A DNA stretch of 64,000 nucleotides from Stutzerimonas stutzeri (GCF_024448955.1 NZ_JAMOIH010000005.1:124001-188000), one strand, 5' to 3'. Numbered from the stretch's first letter, positions 53,090 through 64,000 are shown. Program-made: numbers and translations. The notes: a model not told the origin generated them from the letters alone.

Positions 53090-55012
53090 ATGCCCATCGT
53101 TACTCTTCCTGACGGCAGTCAGCGTTCATTCGATCATCCGGTTTCCGTTGCTGAAGTGGCGCAGTCCATTGGTGCCGGGCTGGCCAAGGCAACCGTAGCC
53201 GGCAAGGTCGACGGCAGGCTCGTCGATGCTTGTGATCTGATCGAGCAGGACGCTTCCCTGCAGATCATTACGCCAAAGGACGAGGAGGGGCTGGAGATCA
53301 TTCGCCACTCCTGTGCGCACTTGGTCGGGCATGCGGTCAAGCAGCTCTATCCGACCGCTAGGATGGTCATCGGGCCGGTGATTGCGGAAGGGTTCTATTA
53401 CGACATCGCCTACGAGCGCCCCTTCACACCGGACGATATGGCTGCAATTGAGCAGCGCATGAAGCAGCTGATCGATACCGAATACGACGTGATCAAGAAG
53501 GTCACGCCCCGTGAGGAAGTCATCGAGGTGTTCCAGGCGCGCGGTGAAGATTACAAGCTGCGTCTGGTTGAAGACATGCCAGACGAGCAGGCCATGGGGT
53601 TGTACTACCACGAAGAGTACGTCGACATGTGCCGCGGTCCGCACGTGCCTAACACGCGCTTCCTCAAGTCCTTCAAGCTGACCAAGCTGTCGGGTGCTTA
53701 TTGGCGCGGTGATGCCAAGAACGAGCAGCTGCAGCGTATCTACGGCACCGCCTGGGCCGACAAGAAGCAGCTGGCGGCATACATCCAGCGTATCGAGGAA
53801 GCCGAGAAGCGCGATCACCGCAAGATAGGCAAGCGTCTGGACCTGTTCCATACCCAGGAAGAAGCACCGGGCATGGTGTTCTGGCATCCAAATGGCTGGA
53901 CGCTGTATCAGGTGCTTGAGCAATACATGCGTGTCGTGCAGCGCGAAAACGGCTATCAGGAGATTCGCACGCCTCAGGTCGTTGATCGCAGTTTGTGGGA
54001 GAAGTCCGGACACTGGGCCAACTACGCCGAGAACATGTTCACCACCGAATCGGAGAGCCGCGACTACGCGATCAAGCCGATGAACTGCCCGTGCCACGTG
54101 CAGGTGTACAACCAGGGCTTGAAGAGCTACCGCGAACTGCCGCTGCGCCTGGCTGAATTCGGGGCCTGTCACCGTAACGAGCCGTCGGGGGCGCTGCATG
54201 GCATCATGCGGGTGCGCGGCTTCACCCAGGACGATGCGCATATCTTCTGTACCGAAGAGCAGATGCAGTCGGAGTCGGCGGCCTTCATCAAACTGACCCA
54301 AGCGGTCTATGCGGATTTCGGCTTCGACAATATCGAACTGAAGCTGTCGACTCGTCCAGAAAAGCGTGTCGGATCCGATGAGCTATGGGATCGCGCCGAA
54401 GCGGCACTGGCGGCGGCGCTCGACAGTGCTGGTCTGCCGTACGATTTGCAGCCGGGCGAGGGTGCCTTTTATGGGCCGAAGATTGAGTTTTCGCTGAAGG
54501 ATTGTCTGGGGCGTGTCTGGCAGTGCGGCACTCTGCAGCTGGACTTCAATTTGCCGATCCGCCTGGGCGCCGAATACGTCAGCGAGAACAACGATCGCCA
54601 GCATCCGGTCATGCTGCACCGTGCCATTCTCGGCTCGTTCGAGCGGTTTATCGGTATTCTCATCGAGCACTACGAGGGCGCTTTCCCCGCCTGGCTGGCT
54701 CCGACGCAAGCTGTGGTGATGAATATCACCGACAAGCAGGCCGATTTCGCTCTGGAAGTGGAGAAAACACTCAACCAAAGCGGCTTCCGTGCCAAGTCCG
54801 ACTTGAGAAACGAAAAGATCGGCTTTAAAATCCGCGAGCATACCTTGCTCAAGGTTCCCTATCTCTTGGTTATCGGAGACAGGGAAGTCGAGACACGAGC
54901 CGTTGCTGTGCGCACCCGTGAAGGCGTCGATTTGGGCTCCATGCCCCTGGATGACTTTGCCCAGTTGCTGGCACAAGCGGTTTCCCGGCGTGGTCGCCAA
55001 GAATTGGAGTAA
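53090..55012 (+). CDS. thrS: Threonyl-tRNA synthetase
   Basis: 640-aa class II synthetase that charges tRNA-Thr. The domains are TGS (residues 1-60, [11 protein letters not shown]), editing (about 65-225, with [10 protein letters not shown]), catalytic (about 240-535, with [11 protein letters not shown], the zinc-ligand MNCPCHV and [13 protein letters not shown]), and an anticodon-binding tail. GGAGG lies six bases before the ATG at 53090; the frame continues upstream, but the family begins at MPIVTLPDG. Leads the standard infC-rpmI-rplT-pheST cluster. Confidence 0.97.
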   Translation: MPIVTLPDGSQRSFDHPVSVAEVAQSIGAGLAKATVAGKVDGRLVDACDLIEQDASLQIITPKDEEGLEIIRHSCAHLVGHAVKQLYPTARMVIGPVIAEGFYYDIAYERPFTPDDMAAIEQRMKQLIDTEYDVIKKVTPREEVIEVFQARGEDYKLRLVEDMPDEQAMGLYYHEEYVDMCRGPHVPNTRFLKSFKLTKLSGAYWRGDAKNEQLQRIYGTAWADKKQLAAYIQRIEEAEKRDHRKIGKRLDLFHTQEEAPGMVFWHPNGWTLYQVLEQYMRVVQRENGYQEIRTPQVVDRSLWEKSGHWANYAENMFTTESESRDYAIKPMNCPCHVQVYNQGLKSYRELPLRLAEFGACHRNEPSGALHGIMRVRGFTQDDAHIFCTEEQMQSESAAFIKLTQAVYADFGFDNIELKLSTRPEKRVGSDELWDRAEAALAAALDSAGLPYDLQPGEGAFYGPKIEFSLKDCLGRVWQCGTLQLDFNLPIRLGAEYVSENNDRQHPVMLHRAILGSFERFIGILIEHYEGAFPAWLAPTQAVVMNITDKQADFALEVEKTLNQSGFRAKSDLRNEKIGFKIREHTLLKVPYLLVIGDREVETRAVAVRTREGVDLGSMPLDDFAQLLAQAVSRRGRQELE

Positions 55013-55017
55013 TGACT

Positions 55018-55563
55018 ATTAAGCGTGAAATGAGACAGGATAAACGAGCTGCACCCAAGGCCCCGATCAACGAGAATATCTCGGCTCGTGAGGTCCGTTT
55101 GATTGGTGCTGATGGCGAGCAGGTTGGCATCGTCTCTATTGATGAAGCGCTTCGTATAGCTGAAGAAGCCAAATTGGATCTGGTGGAAATTTCCGCCGAT
55201 GCGGTTCCTCCTGTATGCCGGATCATGGATTACGGTAAACACCTGTTCGAGAAGAAGAAGCAGGTCGCTGCGGCGAAGAAGAACCAGAAGCAGATCCAGG
55301 TTAAAGAAGTAAAGTTTCGTCCAGGGACGGAAGAGGGCGACTACCAGGTCAAGCTACGCAACCTGGTACGTTTCCTGAGTGACGGGGACAGGGCCAAGGT
55401 TTCGTTGAGATTCCGCGGTCGTGAGATGGCGCATCAGGAGCTGGGGATGGAACTGTTGAAGCGGGTCGAGGCTGACCTGGCTGAATACGGTTCGGTCGAA
55501 CAGCATCCAAAGATGGAAGGACGCCAGCTGATCATGGTCATCGCTCCCAAGAAGAAAAAGTAA
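55018..55563 (+). CDS. infC: Translation initiation factor IF-3, probable AUU start
   Basis: About 181 aa; binds the 30S subunit and proofreads start codon selection. The family sequence runs from [17 protein letters not shown] to [17 protein letters not shown]. An ATG at 55012, inside the thrS stop, lies two bases after GGAG, too close for good initiation. An in-frame ATT at 55018 lies eight bases after it, the ideal distance. E. coli infC begins with AUU, which lets IF-3 repress its own translation, so I prefer 55018. If the ATG is used the protein is 183 aa. Confidence 0.9.
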   Translation: MKREMRQDKRAAPKAPINENISAREVRLIGADGEQVGIVSIDEALRIAEEAKLDLVEISADAVPPVCRIMDYGKHLFEKKKQVAAAKKNQKQIQVKEVKFRPGTEEGDYQVKLRNLVRFLSDGDRAKVSLRFRGREMAHQELGMELLKRVEADLAEYGSVEQHPKMEGRQLIMVIAPKKKK

Positions 55564-55625
55564 CCACCAGGGCACTGGCAGGCCTTGCGGTTATTTGAAA
55601 TCACCCACACTGTGGAGTACCGAAC

Positions 55626-55820
55626 ATGCCAAAGATGAAGACTAAAAGTGGCGCTGCGAAGCGCTTCAAGAAGACGGCAAATGGCTACAAGCACAAGCAC
55701 GCTTTCAAGAGCCACATCCTGACCAAAATGTCTACCAAGCGTAAGCGTCAGCTGCGTGGTACATCTCTGATGCACCCGTCTGATAACGCAAAAGTAGAGC
55801 GCATGCTGCGCGTTCGTTAA
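55626..55820 (+). CDS. rpmI: 50S ribosomal protein L35
   Basis: 64-aa very basic protein starting [20 protein letters not shown], the L35 family pattern. It follows infC by 62 bases and precedes rplT by 27. In E. coli its expression is coupled with L20, which represses the operon. Confidence 0.97.
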   Translation: MPKMKTKSGAAKRFKKTANGYKHKHAFKSHILTKMSTKRKRQLRGTSLMHPSDNAKVERMLRVR

Positions 55821-55847
55821 TTCGGTCAAGACTCAGAGGAATAACTC

Positions 55848-56204
55848 ATGGCTCGTGTTAAGCGTGGCGTCGTCGCTCGTCGCCGTCACAAGAAAATCCT
55901 GAAACTCGCTAAAGGTTACTACGGCGCTCGCTCGCGCGTGTTCCGTGTTGCCAAGCAGGCGGTAATCAAGGCTGGCCAATACGCCTACCGTGACCGCCGT
56001 CAGCGCAAGCGTCAGTTCCGCGCTCTGTGGATCGCTCGTATCAACGCTGGTGCTCGTGTAAACGGTCTGTCTTACAGCCGTTTGATCGCTGGCTTGAAAA
56101 AAGCGGCCATCGAGATCGACCGCAAGGTTCTGGCCGAGTTGGCAGTGAATGAAAAAGCAGCGTTTGCTGCAATTGTCGAAAAAGCTAAAGCTTCTCTGGC
56201 CTAA
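55848..56204 (+). CDS. rplT: 50S ribosomal protein L20
   Basis: 118-aa basic protein, [20 protein letters not shown], the classic L20 start, with the long N-terminal helix that enters 23S rRNA. L20 is the translational repressor of this operon in E. coli (established there). The operon likely ends in the hairpin at 56245, before pheS. Confidence 0.97.
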   Translation: MARVKRGVVARRRHKKILKLAKGYYGARSRVFRVAKQAVIKAGQYAYRDRRQRKRQFRALWIARINAGARVNGLSYSRLIAGLKKAAIEIDRKVLAELAVNEKAAFAAIVEKAKASLA

Positions 56205-56244
56205 GCCCATCGATAATCGGATCTTCGGATTCGTAGTGTCACCG

Positions 56245-56280
56245 ATAGGGGAAGAGCCTTGTGCTCTTCCCCTATTTCGT
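56245..56280 (+). terminator. Hairpin between rplT and pheS
   Basis: ATAGGGGAAGAGC-CTTGT-GCTCTTCCCCTAT, a 13-pair stem followed by TTCG. The short tail suggests partial read-through into pheST. Confidence 0.8.
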
Positions 56281-56317
56281 ATCTGAAGGGGCACTTGCAA
56301 AAGTGCACGTCGCGTAA

Positions 56318-57388
<1,071 letters not shown>

Positions 57389-57423
57389 GTCCAGAGTCAT
57401 CCAAGAATTTTCAGGAGAGCAGG

Positions 57424-59802
57424 ATGAAATTCAGCGAGCAGTGGTTGCGTACTTGGGTCAATCCACAGGTTTCCCGTGAAGAGCTTGTGGCGCGCCTGTC
57501 GATGGTCGGCCTAGAGGTCGATGCGGTCATTCCGGTTGCCGGCGAATTTAGCGGTGTGGTGGTGGGGGAGGTGCTTAGTACCGAACAGCACCCCGACGCC
57601 GACAAGCTGCGCGTATGTCAGGTCAGCAATGGCAGCGAAACCTTCCAGGTGGTCTGCGGTGCGCCAAATGTGCGCCCCGGTCTGAAAATTCCCTTCGCAA
57701 TGATCGGCGCTAAATTGCCGGGCGACTTCAAGATCAAGAAGGCCAAGCTCCGTGGCGTCGAATCCAATGGCATGCTGTGTTCGGAAACCGAACTGCAGAT
57801 TGGTACCGATGACAGCGGGCTGATGAAGCTGGCTGCGGATGCGTCGGTGGGCAGTGATCTGCGTGAATACCTCGGCCTCGATGATGCGAGCATCGAAATC
57901 GGCCTAACGCCGAATCGAGGGGATTGCCTATCCATCGCCGGGCTTGCACGTGAAGTGGGTGCGATTTACGCCGCGTCGGTTTCGCCAGTCGATATTGTTC
58001 CCGTGGCTGCCGCTCATGACGAGGTGCGGCCGGTCGAGGTGCTGGCTCCGAAAGCCTGCCCTCACTATCTCGGTCGTGTCATTCGCAATGTCGATCTGGC
58101 GCGGCCGACTCCGCTGTGGATGGTCGAGCGGCTGCGTCGTTCCGATATCCGCAGCATTGATGCAGTGGTGGACGTAACGAACTACGTGATGCTCGAACTG
58201 GGTCAGCCGCTGCACGCGTTTGATCTTGCCGAAATCAATGGTGGCATCAGGGTTCGGATGGCAGAAGAGCAGGAAAAGATCGTCTTGCTCGACGGGCAGG
58301 AAGTGACCCTGCGTGCCGATACGCTGGTCATCGCTGATCACCAGCGTGCCCTCGCGATTGCGGGTGTAATGGGTGGTGAGCACAGCGGTGTAAGCGCCTC
58401 GACGCAGGATCTGTTCCTTGAAAGCGCGTTCTTCGACACCATTGCCCTTGCGGGCAAGGCACGCTCTTACGGTTTGCATACAGATGCATCGCATCGTTAC
58501 GAGCGCGGTGTCGATTCACAGCTTGCGCAGGCAGCTATGGAGCGTGCCACGACACTGCTGCTTCAAATAGTTGGAGGCAGCGCCGGCCCAGTGATCGAAG
58601 TCGCCAGCGAAGCCGATCTGCCGAAAGTCGCTCCGATCCTGCTGCGCGCGCAGCGTATCGAGCAAATGCTCGGTCTGGAGATGGCGGGAGAGCAGGTCGT
58701 CTCGCTGCTGTCCGCTCTCGGCCTAGGCGTCGTGGAACAGTCACGGGGCTGCTGGGTAGTCAGCGTGCCCAGTCATCGTTTCGATATCAGCCTTGAAGTA
58801 GATCTCATCGAAGAGCTGGGGCGCCTGTATGGTTACGATCGTCTTCCGGTGCGTTATCCGCAGGCGCGACTGGCCCCAGAGGCCCGCCCCGAAGCCCGTG
58901 CGGAATTGCCAGCGTTGCGCCGTCTACTGGTTGCGCGTGGCTACCAGGAAGCGATTACCTACAGCTTCATAGACCCGAAGTTATTCGAGCTTTTCAGTCC
59001 TGGTGTCGAACCGCTGCGGCTGGCCAATCCGATATCTTCGGACATGGCTGCCATGCGCGAGACGCTTTGGCCGGGTTTGATCAAGGCCCTGCAGTACAAT
59101 CTCAATCGTCAGCAAACTCGGGTGCGTTTGTTCGAAAGTGGACTGCGTTTCGTCGGCCAACTCGGTCAGCTGAAACAGGAGCCGATGCTGGCAGGCGTCA
59201 TTACCGGCAGCCGTCTGCCGGTGGGCTGGAGCAACGAACGGGCTGCGGTCGATTTCTATGACATGAAAGCCGATGTCGAAGCTCTGCTCGGACATGCCGG
59301 GGATGCCTCTGCGTATGATTTCGTTGCGGCTGAGCATCCTGCTTTGCATCCGGGGCAGACCGCTCGGATTGAACGAGGCGGACGCCCGGTTGGTTACATT
59401 GGCGGCCTTCATCCAGAGCTGGCCGCCACTCTGGGTATCGATCAGCCCGTCTACCTTTTCGAATTGTTGGTTGCTGAGATCAGCGAAGGACGTTTGCCGC
59501 GTTTCAACGAGCTCTCCCGCTTCCCCGAGGTGCGACGTGATCTCGCGGTTCTGGTGGCACAAGACGTATCGGCTGACAACCTGCTGCGGTGCATCCGTGA
59601 CGCGGCGGGCGAGAACCTGACAGACCTCAAGCTATTTGATGTGTATCAGGGTAAAGGTATTGATCCCCTTAGCAAAAGTGTGGCAGTCGGCTTGACCTGG
59701 CAACACCCTTCGCGCACTCTAAACGACGACGAGGTGAGTGGTGCGATGCAGCAAATCCTCTCCTCCCTGGAAGAAAGGTTCAACGCCACGTTAAGGAAAT
59801 AG
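57424..59802 (+). CDS. pheT: Phenylalanyl-tRNA synthetase beta subunit
   Basis: 792 aa with the usual modules: an EMAP/OB tRNA-binding domain (residues 40-150, with HPDADKLRVCQV), B3/B4 editing domain (about 210-390), B5, a pseudo-catalytic domain and a C-terminal FDX anticodon-binding domain starting near RLPRFNELSRFPEVRRDLAV. Ends three bases before ihfA. Confidence 0.97.
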   Translation: MKFSEQWLRTWVNPQVSREELVARLSMVGLEVDAVIPVAGEFSGVVVGEVLSTEQHPDADKLRVCQVSNGSETFQVVCGAPNVRPGLKIPFAMIGAKLPGDFKIKKAKLRGVESNGMLCSETELQIGTDDSGLMKLAADASVGSDLREYLGLDDASIEIGLTPNRGDCLSIAGLAREVGAIYAASVSPVDIVPVAAAHDEVRPVEVLAPKACPHYLGRVIRNVDLARPTPLWMVERLRRSDIRSIDAVVDVTNYVMLELGQPLHAFDLAEINGGIRVRMAEEQEKIVLLDGQEVTLRADTLVIADHQRALAIAGVMGGEHSGVSASTQDLFLESAFFDTIALAGKARSYGLHTDASHRYERGVDSQLAQAAMERATTLLLQIVGGSAGPVIEVASEADLPKVAPILLRAQRIEQMLGLEMAGEQVVSLLSALGLGVVEQSRGCWVVSVPSHRFDISLEVDLIEELGRLYGYDRLPVRYPQARLAPEARPEARAELPALRRLLVARGYQEAITYSFIDPKLFELFSPGVEPLRLANPISSDMAAMRETLWPGLIKALQYNLNRQQTRVRLFESGLRFVGQLGQLKQEPMLAGVITGSRLPVGWSNERAAVDFYDMKADVEALLGHAGDASAYDFVAAEHPALHPGQTARIERGGRPVGYIGGLHPELAATLGIDQPVYLFELLVAEISEGRLPRFNELSRFPEVRRDLAVLVAQDVSADNLLRCIRDAAGENLTDLKLFDVYQGKGIDPLSKSVAVGLTWQHPSRTLNDDEVSGAMQQILSSLEERFNATLRK

Positions 59803-59805
59803 CGT

Positions 59806-60108
59806 ATGGGGGCTCTGACGAAAGCTGAAATGGCGGAACGTCTATATGAAGAGCTAGGCTTGAATAAGCGCGAGGCCAAGGAGTTGGTCGAGCTGTTTTT
59901 CGAGGAAATCCGTCAGGCGCTCGAGCATAACGAACAGGTAAAGTTGTCCGGTTTCGGCAACTTTGACTTGCGCGATAAGCGACAGCGCCCTGGGCGTAAT
60001 CCGAAAACCGGCGAGGAAATCCCAATCACGGCGCGTCGTGTCGTGACATTCCGGCCAGGCCAAAAATTAAAAGCCAGAGTCGAAGCGTATGCTGGAACCA
60101 AGTCATAA
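59806..60108 (+). CDS. ihfA: Integration host factor alpha subunit
   Basis: 100-aa DNA-bending HU/IHF-family protein. The beta-arm motif [20 protein letters not shown] is clear, as is [23 protein letters not shown] bends DNA at sigma-54 promoters, which makes it relevant to the nas promoters in this window. Follows pheT by three bases. Confidence 0.96.
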   Translation: MGALTKAEMAERLYEELGLNKREAKELVELFFEEIRQALEHNEQVKLSGFGNFDLRDKRQRPGRNPKTGEEIPITARRVVTFRPGQKLKARVEAYAGTKS

Positions 60109-60445
60109 CGACGAATTGCCGACGATACCTGGCAAGCGCTACTTCACTATCGGTGAGGTAAGTGAGCTATGTGCGGTCAAACCACACGTGCTGCGCTATT
60201 GGGAGCAGGAATTCCCCCAGCTGAACCCGGTGAAGCGGCGAGGCAACCGACGTTATTACCAGCGTCAGGACGTCCTCTTGATTCGGCAAATCCGGTCGCT
60301 GCTTTACGAACAGGGATTCACTATCGGTGGGGCTCGTCAGCGAATGTCTGGTGATGAGGCCCGAGACGACACCACTCAGTACAAACAACTGATCCGGCAA
60401 GTGATTACCGAACTTGAGGATGTGCTTCAACTCCTTAAGAATTAA
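60089..60445 (+). CDS. MerR-family transcriptional regulator
   Basis: 118-aa protein with an N-terminal winged helix-turn-helix ([20 protein letters not shown], then [20 protein letters not shown]) followed by a helix for dimerisation and no cysteine-based effector site. The ihfA-adjacent MerR gene is a conserved feature in proteobacteria; its regulon is not known. Overlaps ihfA by 20 bases. Confidence 0.9.
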   Translation: MLEPSHNDELPTIPGKRYFTIGEVSELCAVKPHVLRYWEQEFPQLNPVKRRGNRRYYQRQDVLLIRQIRSLLYEQGFTIGGARQRMSGDEARDDTTQYKQLIRQVITELEDVLQLLKN

Positions 60446-60527
60446 GTGCTCCTGCACAAAAAACTTTCACATATTCAGATGCTTAATGTATAGTTCGATC
60501 CGCTTTCAGCAGTGCTGATGGCAACAG

Positions 60528-60605
<78 letters not shown>

Positions 60606-60621
60606 TATACTTCAATAACTT

Positions 60622-60650
60622 AGCCGCCTTCGGGTGGCTTTGTTGTTTTT
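60622..60650 (+). terminator. Terminator after tRNA-Pro(GGG)
   Basis: AGCCGCC-TTCG-GGTGGCT (one G-U) followed by a T-rich run, 16 bases after the tRNA. Confidence 0.9.
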
Positions 60651-61058
60651 GTCCTTAGTAATTTCCGAGTCAACCGGCTTTTTCGTATCCTGCCTACTCT
60701 TAGAATCGAGCGAGTGCGCGTGAGTCGGTGGCAGAGATCTTATTGGCGGCCGCAACCAGCTGGACCAGTAGTGACTCGCCCAGCAGAACCCTTCTTTCTT
60801 CCTCCGGTACACATTCTCCTTTCACATGGAGAACAGGCGTAGCGTTGCGGCGCTCGTCGGGATTGCCGTAGGGATGTCCGGGCGTGACACCTCTCCGGTC
60901 TTGCCCGATTGTCTACTAGCATCCGCATAACGGACGGTTCCGACAGCTGTCTGCAGCGAGCGGCGCCCAGTGCCTACCTATCTTCTAAGCTGACTATTAG
61001 CCAGCGCCTGCCAAGCAGCCGGCGCTCGTTCTCATCACAATAAGAAGGAATGGTCACT
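60651..61058. other. Gene-free region between tRNA-Pro(GGG) and ggt
   Basis: 408 bases. I see no convincing open frame, no second copy of the tRNA 3' end and no integrase. A promoter for ggt must lie here but I cannot place it. Confidence 0.5.
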
Positions 61059-62732
61059 ATGCATCTGCTCCATCTATACAAACTGACCCTTTGTGTGGCG
61101 GTTGTCGCCACCAGTCATGCCGCCCTCGGAGCTAGCCTCGAAGGCGGTGCGGTCGCGGCTCCTGACGAGTACAGCGCTAAGGTCGCCGCGCAAGTATTAA
61201 GGGACGGGGGCAACGCGGTGGATGCAGCGGTGGCGACAGCCTTCACGCTTGCCGTTACCTATCCCGAGGCCGGTAATATCGGCGGTGGTGGATTCATGAC
61301 GTTGTACATGAACGGCAATCCCTATTTCCTGGATTACCGTGAAGTCGCGCCCAACGCAGCGAGCAAGACCATGTACCTCGATGACAAGGGAGAGGTGATC
61401 GAGAATCTCAGTTTGGTCGGCGCCAAGGCAGCGGGCGTTCCGGGGACCGTATTGGGCATGTGGGAGGCGCATCGTCGCTTTGGCAAGCTGCCCTGGAGCG
61501 AACTGATCACACCTGCAGTTGGCTATGCGCGGGAGGGCTTCAAGGTGGCCGATCAGCAGTTCCAGTACCGTGAGGACGCCATCGGGCTATTCAACGGCAA
61601 AACCAATTTCGAAGACTACTTCGGCACCATGAGTCCAGGGTCCAACTTCCGCCAGCCGGAGCTGGCCGAGACGCTGGAACGTATCGCCGACCGAGGGCCT
61701 GATGACTTCTACAAAGGTAAGACGGCCGAACTTCTGGTCGCCCAGATGCAGCGTGACGACGGGCTTATCACCAAAGAGGACTTGGCCGACTACCGCATCA
61801 AGTGGCGCGAGCCGATGCGCGTTGACTGGCGGGGCAACAGTCTCTACACCGCGCCGCTGCCCAGCTCTGGCGGCATCGCGCTTGCCCAGCTAATTGGCAT
61901 CAAGGAACGGCGCGCCGAAGATTTCAAGGGAGTTGAGCTGAACTCGGCACGTTACATCCATTTGTTGGCGGAAATCGAGAAGAGGGTCTTTGCCGACCGT
62001 GCCGATTACCTTGGCGACCCGGACTTTTCCGACGTGCCGGTAGCGCAGCTGATCGCCCCTGATTACCTGGAGCAGCGCGCGGCCGAGATCAACCCTTCGG
62101 CCATCTCTGCGACCGAAAAGGTGCGTCCTGGCTTGGAACCGCGGCAAACCACTCACTTCTCGATCGTCGATGCCGATGGTAATGCGGTCAGCAATACCTA
62201 CACGCTGAACTGGGACTTCGGCAGCGGGGTGGTGGTCCAGGGGGCTGGGTTTCTGCTCAACGATGAGATGGATGATTTCAGCGCAAAGCCGGGCGTTGCA
62301 AATGCCTTCGGCGTGGTTGGCAGTGATGCCAACGCCATCGAGCCGGGCAAGCGCATGCTTTCTTCCATGAGCCCGAGCATCGTCACGCGTGATGGAGAGG
62401 TCAGCCTGGTGCTCGGTACCCCTGGCGGCTCGCGGATATTCACGTCCATCTTCCAAGTGCTGAACAACGTCTATGACTTCGGTCTTCCCCTGGAGAAAGC
62501 CGTGGCCGCACAGCGCGTACATCATCAGCTGCTGCCCAAGGACACTATTTATTACGACGCCTACGCACCGCTGACGGGCGAGGTTGCGGACGAACTGAAG
62601 GCCATGGGCTACATACTTGAAGATCAGGGCTGGTCGATGGGGGATATCCAGGCGATACGGGTGGATGAAAAAACCCTGCAGACCGCGTCGGACCCTCGTG
62701 GTCGAGGCGTTGGGATAGTCGTTAGACGCTGA
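61059..62732 (+). CDS. ggt: Gamma-glutamyltranspeptidase
   Basis: 557-aa periplasmic enzyme that breaks down glutathione and other gamma-glutamyl compounds. It has a signal peptide (LCVAVVATSHAALG), and the sequence TTHFSIVD near residue 365 contains the autoprocessing threonine that starts the small subunit. GGGGFM near the N-terminus and the oxyanion part MLSSMSPSIV are also seen. The GAAGGA ribosome site has good spacing (nine bases) to the ATG at 61059; an ATG at 61050 touches it and is unlikely. Confidence 0.93.
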   Translation: MHLLHLYKLTLCVAVVATSHAALGASLEGGAVAAPDEYSAKVAAQVLRDGGNAVDAAVATAFTLAVTYPEAGNIGGGGFMTLYMNGNPYFLDYREVAPNAASKTMYLDDKGEVIENLSLVGAKAAGVPGTVLGMWEAHRRFGKLPWSELITPAVGYAREGFKVADQQFQYREDAIGLFNGKTNFEDYFGTMSPGSNFRQPELAETLERIADRGPDDFYKGKTAELLVAQMQRDDGLITKEDLADYRIKWREPMRVDWRGNSLYTAPLPSSGGIALAQLIGIKERRAEDFKGVELNSARYIHLLAEIEKRVFADRADYLGDPDFSDVPVAQLIAPDYLEQRAAEINPSAISATEKVRPGLEPRQTTHFSIVDADGNAVSNTYTLNWDFGSGVVVQGAGFLLNDEMDDFSAKPGVANAFGVVGSDANAIEPGKRMLSSMSPSIVTRDGEVSLVLGTPGGSRIFTSIFQVLNNVYDFGLPLEKAVAAQRVHHQLLPKDTIYYDAYAPLTGEVADELKAMGYILEDQGWSMGDIQAIRVDEKTLQTASDPRGRGVGIVVRR

Positions 62733-62925
62733 TGGTTGAGTCGAGCCTTGTGGCTTCGTTTCGCGACTCGGCACTCGGCCCGCCTTGTGCTAAGGGGCTG
62801 CCGGCTCGATACAGTCAGAACAGTTTCACGAAGCCATGTGCCGTATTAGTCGACGTGCGGACTGCACGAACATGGTTGTGTTATCTCAAACGTAAGAGCC
62901 ATCAAACTCAACCGGAGATAGCGCC

Positions 62926-63168
62926 ATGAGCATTGATCCACTCGACAGGCCCCATGATCAGCAGCCGGTCCCAGGGCAAAGTCAGAACCCGAGTCATTCC
63001 CCTGAGCCGGATTTCATTACTGATAATCCAGACGTGCAAAGAGGTCCTAGCAATCACGGAAATCCGGCTGAACAGCCGGCTGGTGTGCCGGATTCAGATA
63101 CCTCTAGCGGTAGCGAGCCAAATATTTATGACCCGAACGAGCCTGGTCTCGGTAACCCGCTTCCCTGA
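62926..63168 (+). CDS. Small proline-rich, probably disordered protein
   Basis: 80 aa with no hydrophobic segment, very rich in Pro, Ser, Asp, Asn and Gln (PLDRPHDQQPVPGQSQNPSH, later EPNIYDPNEPGLGNPLP). CCGGAG lies eight bases before the ATG. Composition suggests an intrinsically disordered stress-type protein. I recognise no family; the good ribosome site supports a real gene. Confidence 0.65.
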   Translation: MSIDPLDRPHDQQPVPGQSQNPSHSPEPDFITDNPDVQRGPSNHGNPAEQPAGVPDSDTSSGSEPNIYDPNEPGLGNPLP

Positions 63169-63261
63169 TTGGATCGCGAAGCGAACCCGGCCTTCCAAGC
63201 TTGCATCTATGCCTTGGGAATACGCCGGGTGCGATGATCGGCGAGGTCGATGTGGCCGGGG

Positions 63262-63366
63262 TTAGATCAAGGCTGGCGGAACGTATTTGCTGATTTTGGC
63301 GTAGCGAGCCAATCGTTGAAGCTTCTGCTCGGTTACGGTCTTGATGTGCACTTCGAACGCCGCGTG
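63262..63366 (-). pseudogene. Possible coding remnant after dnaE2
   Basis: In the same frame as dnaE2, after its stop, 34 codons read without interruption (HAAFEVHIKTVTEQKLQRLA, then RYAKISKYVPPALI) to a TAA. The composition looks like protein and not random sequence, but it has no start codon. It may be the end of a lost gene or a chance open stretch; there is no homology evidence. Confidence 0.3.
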
Positions 63367-64000
63367 TCACTGAAAATCTCGACTACGTACATCCAGCCCT
63401 GTCAGTAACGCCGTAAGGTCGTTTAAGCGTCCGGCAATGACATGGCGTACTCCGTTAGCCGACTCCAGGTGACCATCGATTCGCAGCATCTGCGACTGGA
63501 TCAATACGCGCCGTTGGCGCTCTGCCAGGTCGCGCCAGACTACGACGTTGATCATGCCGAACTCGTCCTCCAGCGTGACGAAGATAATTCCGCTGGCGGT
63601 TTGTGGGCGTTGGCGACCGATGACCAGGCCGGCAACGCTGATAGGGCGGCCATGCTCTATGGTGACCAGCTCGCGAGAGCTGCGGCAGCGCTTTGCTCTC
63701 AACTGATCACGTAGCAGCGCCAACGGGTGCGGGCCAAGCGTAGTGCCGAGCGTGGCGTAGTCGGTCAGCAGATCTTCGCCGACCGTGGGCAGCGGTAAAG
63801 GGACCGGGACTTCCTGCTGCGTGGATTGACCTGCGAATAGCGGCAGTTGTGGCTCGTACCCAGCCACCGCCCAGCGGGCTCGATGGCGATGCCCCGCGAG
63901 GCCTCTCAGGGCGCCTGAATCGGCTAGGTGCTCGCGAGCACGGATATCCAGCCTGGCACGCGTGCATAGGTCATGGATGTCAGTAAAGGGCCGAGCCTGA
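63367..64000 (-). CDS. dnaE2: Error-prone DNA polymerase DnaE2, C-terminal part (window edge)
   Basis: 211 codons of the C-terminus, running off the window. The sequence reads [18 protein letters not shown] at the edge, then the helix-hairpin-helix stretch [28 protein letters not shown], and an OB-fold ([20 protein letters not shown] then [16 protein letters not shown]). It ends DVRSRDFQ, the normal DnaE2 end. DnaE2 works with ImuA and ImuB in SOS mutagenesis; those genes would lie outside the window. Confidence 0.92.
   Translation of the reverse strand, partial: QARPFTDIHDLCTRARLDIRAREHLADSGALRGLAGHRHRARWAVAGYEPQLPLFAGQSTQQEVPVPLPLPTVGEDLLTDYATLGTTLGPHPLALLRDQLRAKRCRSSRELVTIEHGRPISVAGLVIGRQRPQTASGIIFVTLEDEFGMINVVVWRDLAERQRRVLIQSQMLRIDGHLESANGVRHVIAGRLNDLTALLTGLDVRSRDFQ

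Noticed and set aside
63104..63370. 88-codon minus-strand frame between dnaE2 and the small gene
   Set aside because: Overlaps the end of the small plus-strand gene, and its sequence has no domain; the in-frame tail after dnaE2 in another frame looks more protein-like.

Overview
The window is chromosomal DNA of a gammaproteobacterium of the Pseudomonadaceae. The fused nuoCD, the gdhB next to a MoxR/Bat operon, the PA2778/PA2779-type gene pair, OprD-type porin, fused rlmKL, imuB-type dnaE2 and the thrS-infC-rpmI-rplT-pheST-ihfA block all point to Pseudomonas in the wide sense. The overall gene set is most like the P. stutzeri (Stutzerimonas) group; that last step is inference. Nearly all of it looks like core genome. 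I see no insertion sequence, prophage, integrase or CRISPR array.

Layout. 1-7655 (minus strand): first genes of the respiratory complex I operon nuoABCDEFGH, with an ANR/FNR-like promoter upstream of nuoA. 7916-19829 (minus): a nitrate assimilation regulon made of cobA, the NasA-type nitrate reductase, a NasC-like flavoprotein, a PP2C/kinase fusion, a nitrate transporter and the nasS-nasT sensor/antiterminator pair, with a thioesterase and a short membrane ORF in between. The best regulatory finding is here: three sigma-54 promoters, two of which start leaders carrying paired ANTAR-type hairpins and a terminator that NasT is expected to overcome. No nirBD nitrite reductase is present. 19893-26651 (minus): a six-gene MoxR/Bat operon. 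26932-31782: the giant NAD-glutamate dehydrogenase gdhB.

31944-43020: housekeeping genes pyrD, rmf, rlmL, dacB, yggL, a FUSC-like membrane protein, dgt (probably starting at TTG) and a yqjD-yqjE-yqjK-like set. 43247-45433: an OprD-family porin, a small glutaredoxin-like protein and tRNA-Pro(CGG). 45535-49425: a YgdR-like lipoprotein, the molybdenum cofactor genes mobA, moaB and moeA (serving the nitrate reductase among others) and an acyltransferase-3 protein. 49501-52624: an I78-type inhibitor, the PA2779/PA2778-type pair and an FAD-dependent amine oxidoreductase. 52787-60605: tRNA-Val(GAC), thrS (with a structured leader), infC (likely AUU start), rpmI, rplT, pheS, pheT, ihfA, a MerR-type regulator and tRNA-Pro(GGG). 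61059-64000: gamma-glutamyltranspeptidase, a small disordered protein and the C-terminal part of the error-prone polymerase dnaE2, cut by the window edge.

Start sites were chosen by ribosome binding site spacing, operon overlap and family N-termini. Family assignments are from recognition of motifs in the translated sequence; no database search was run.
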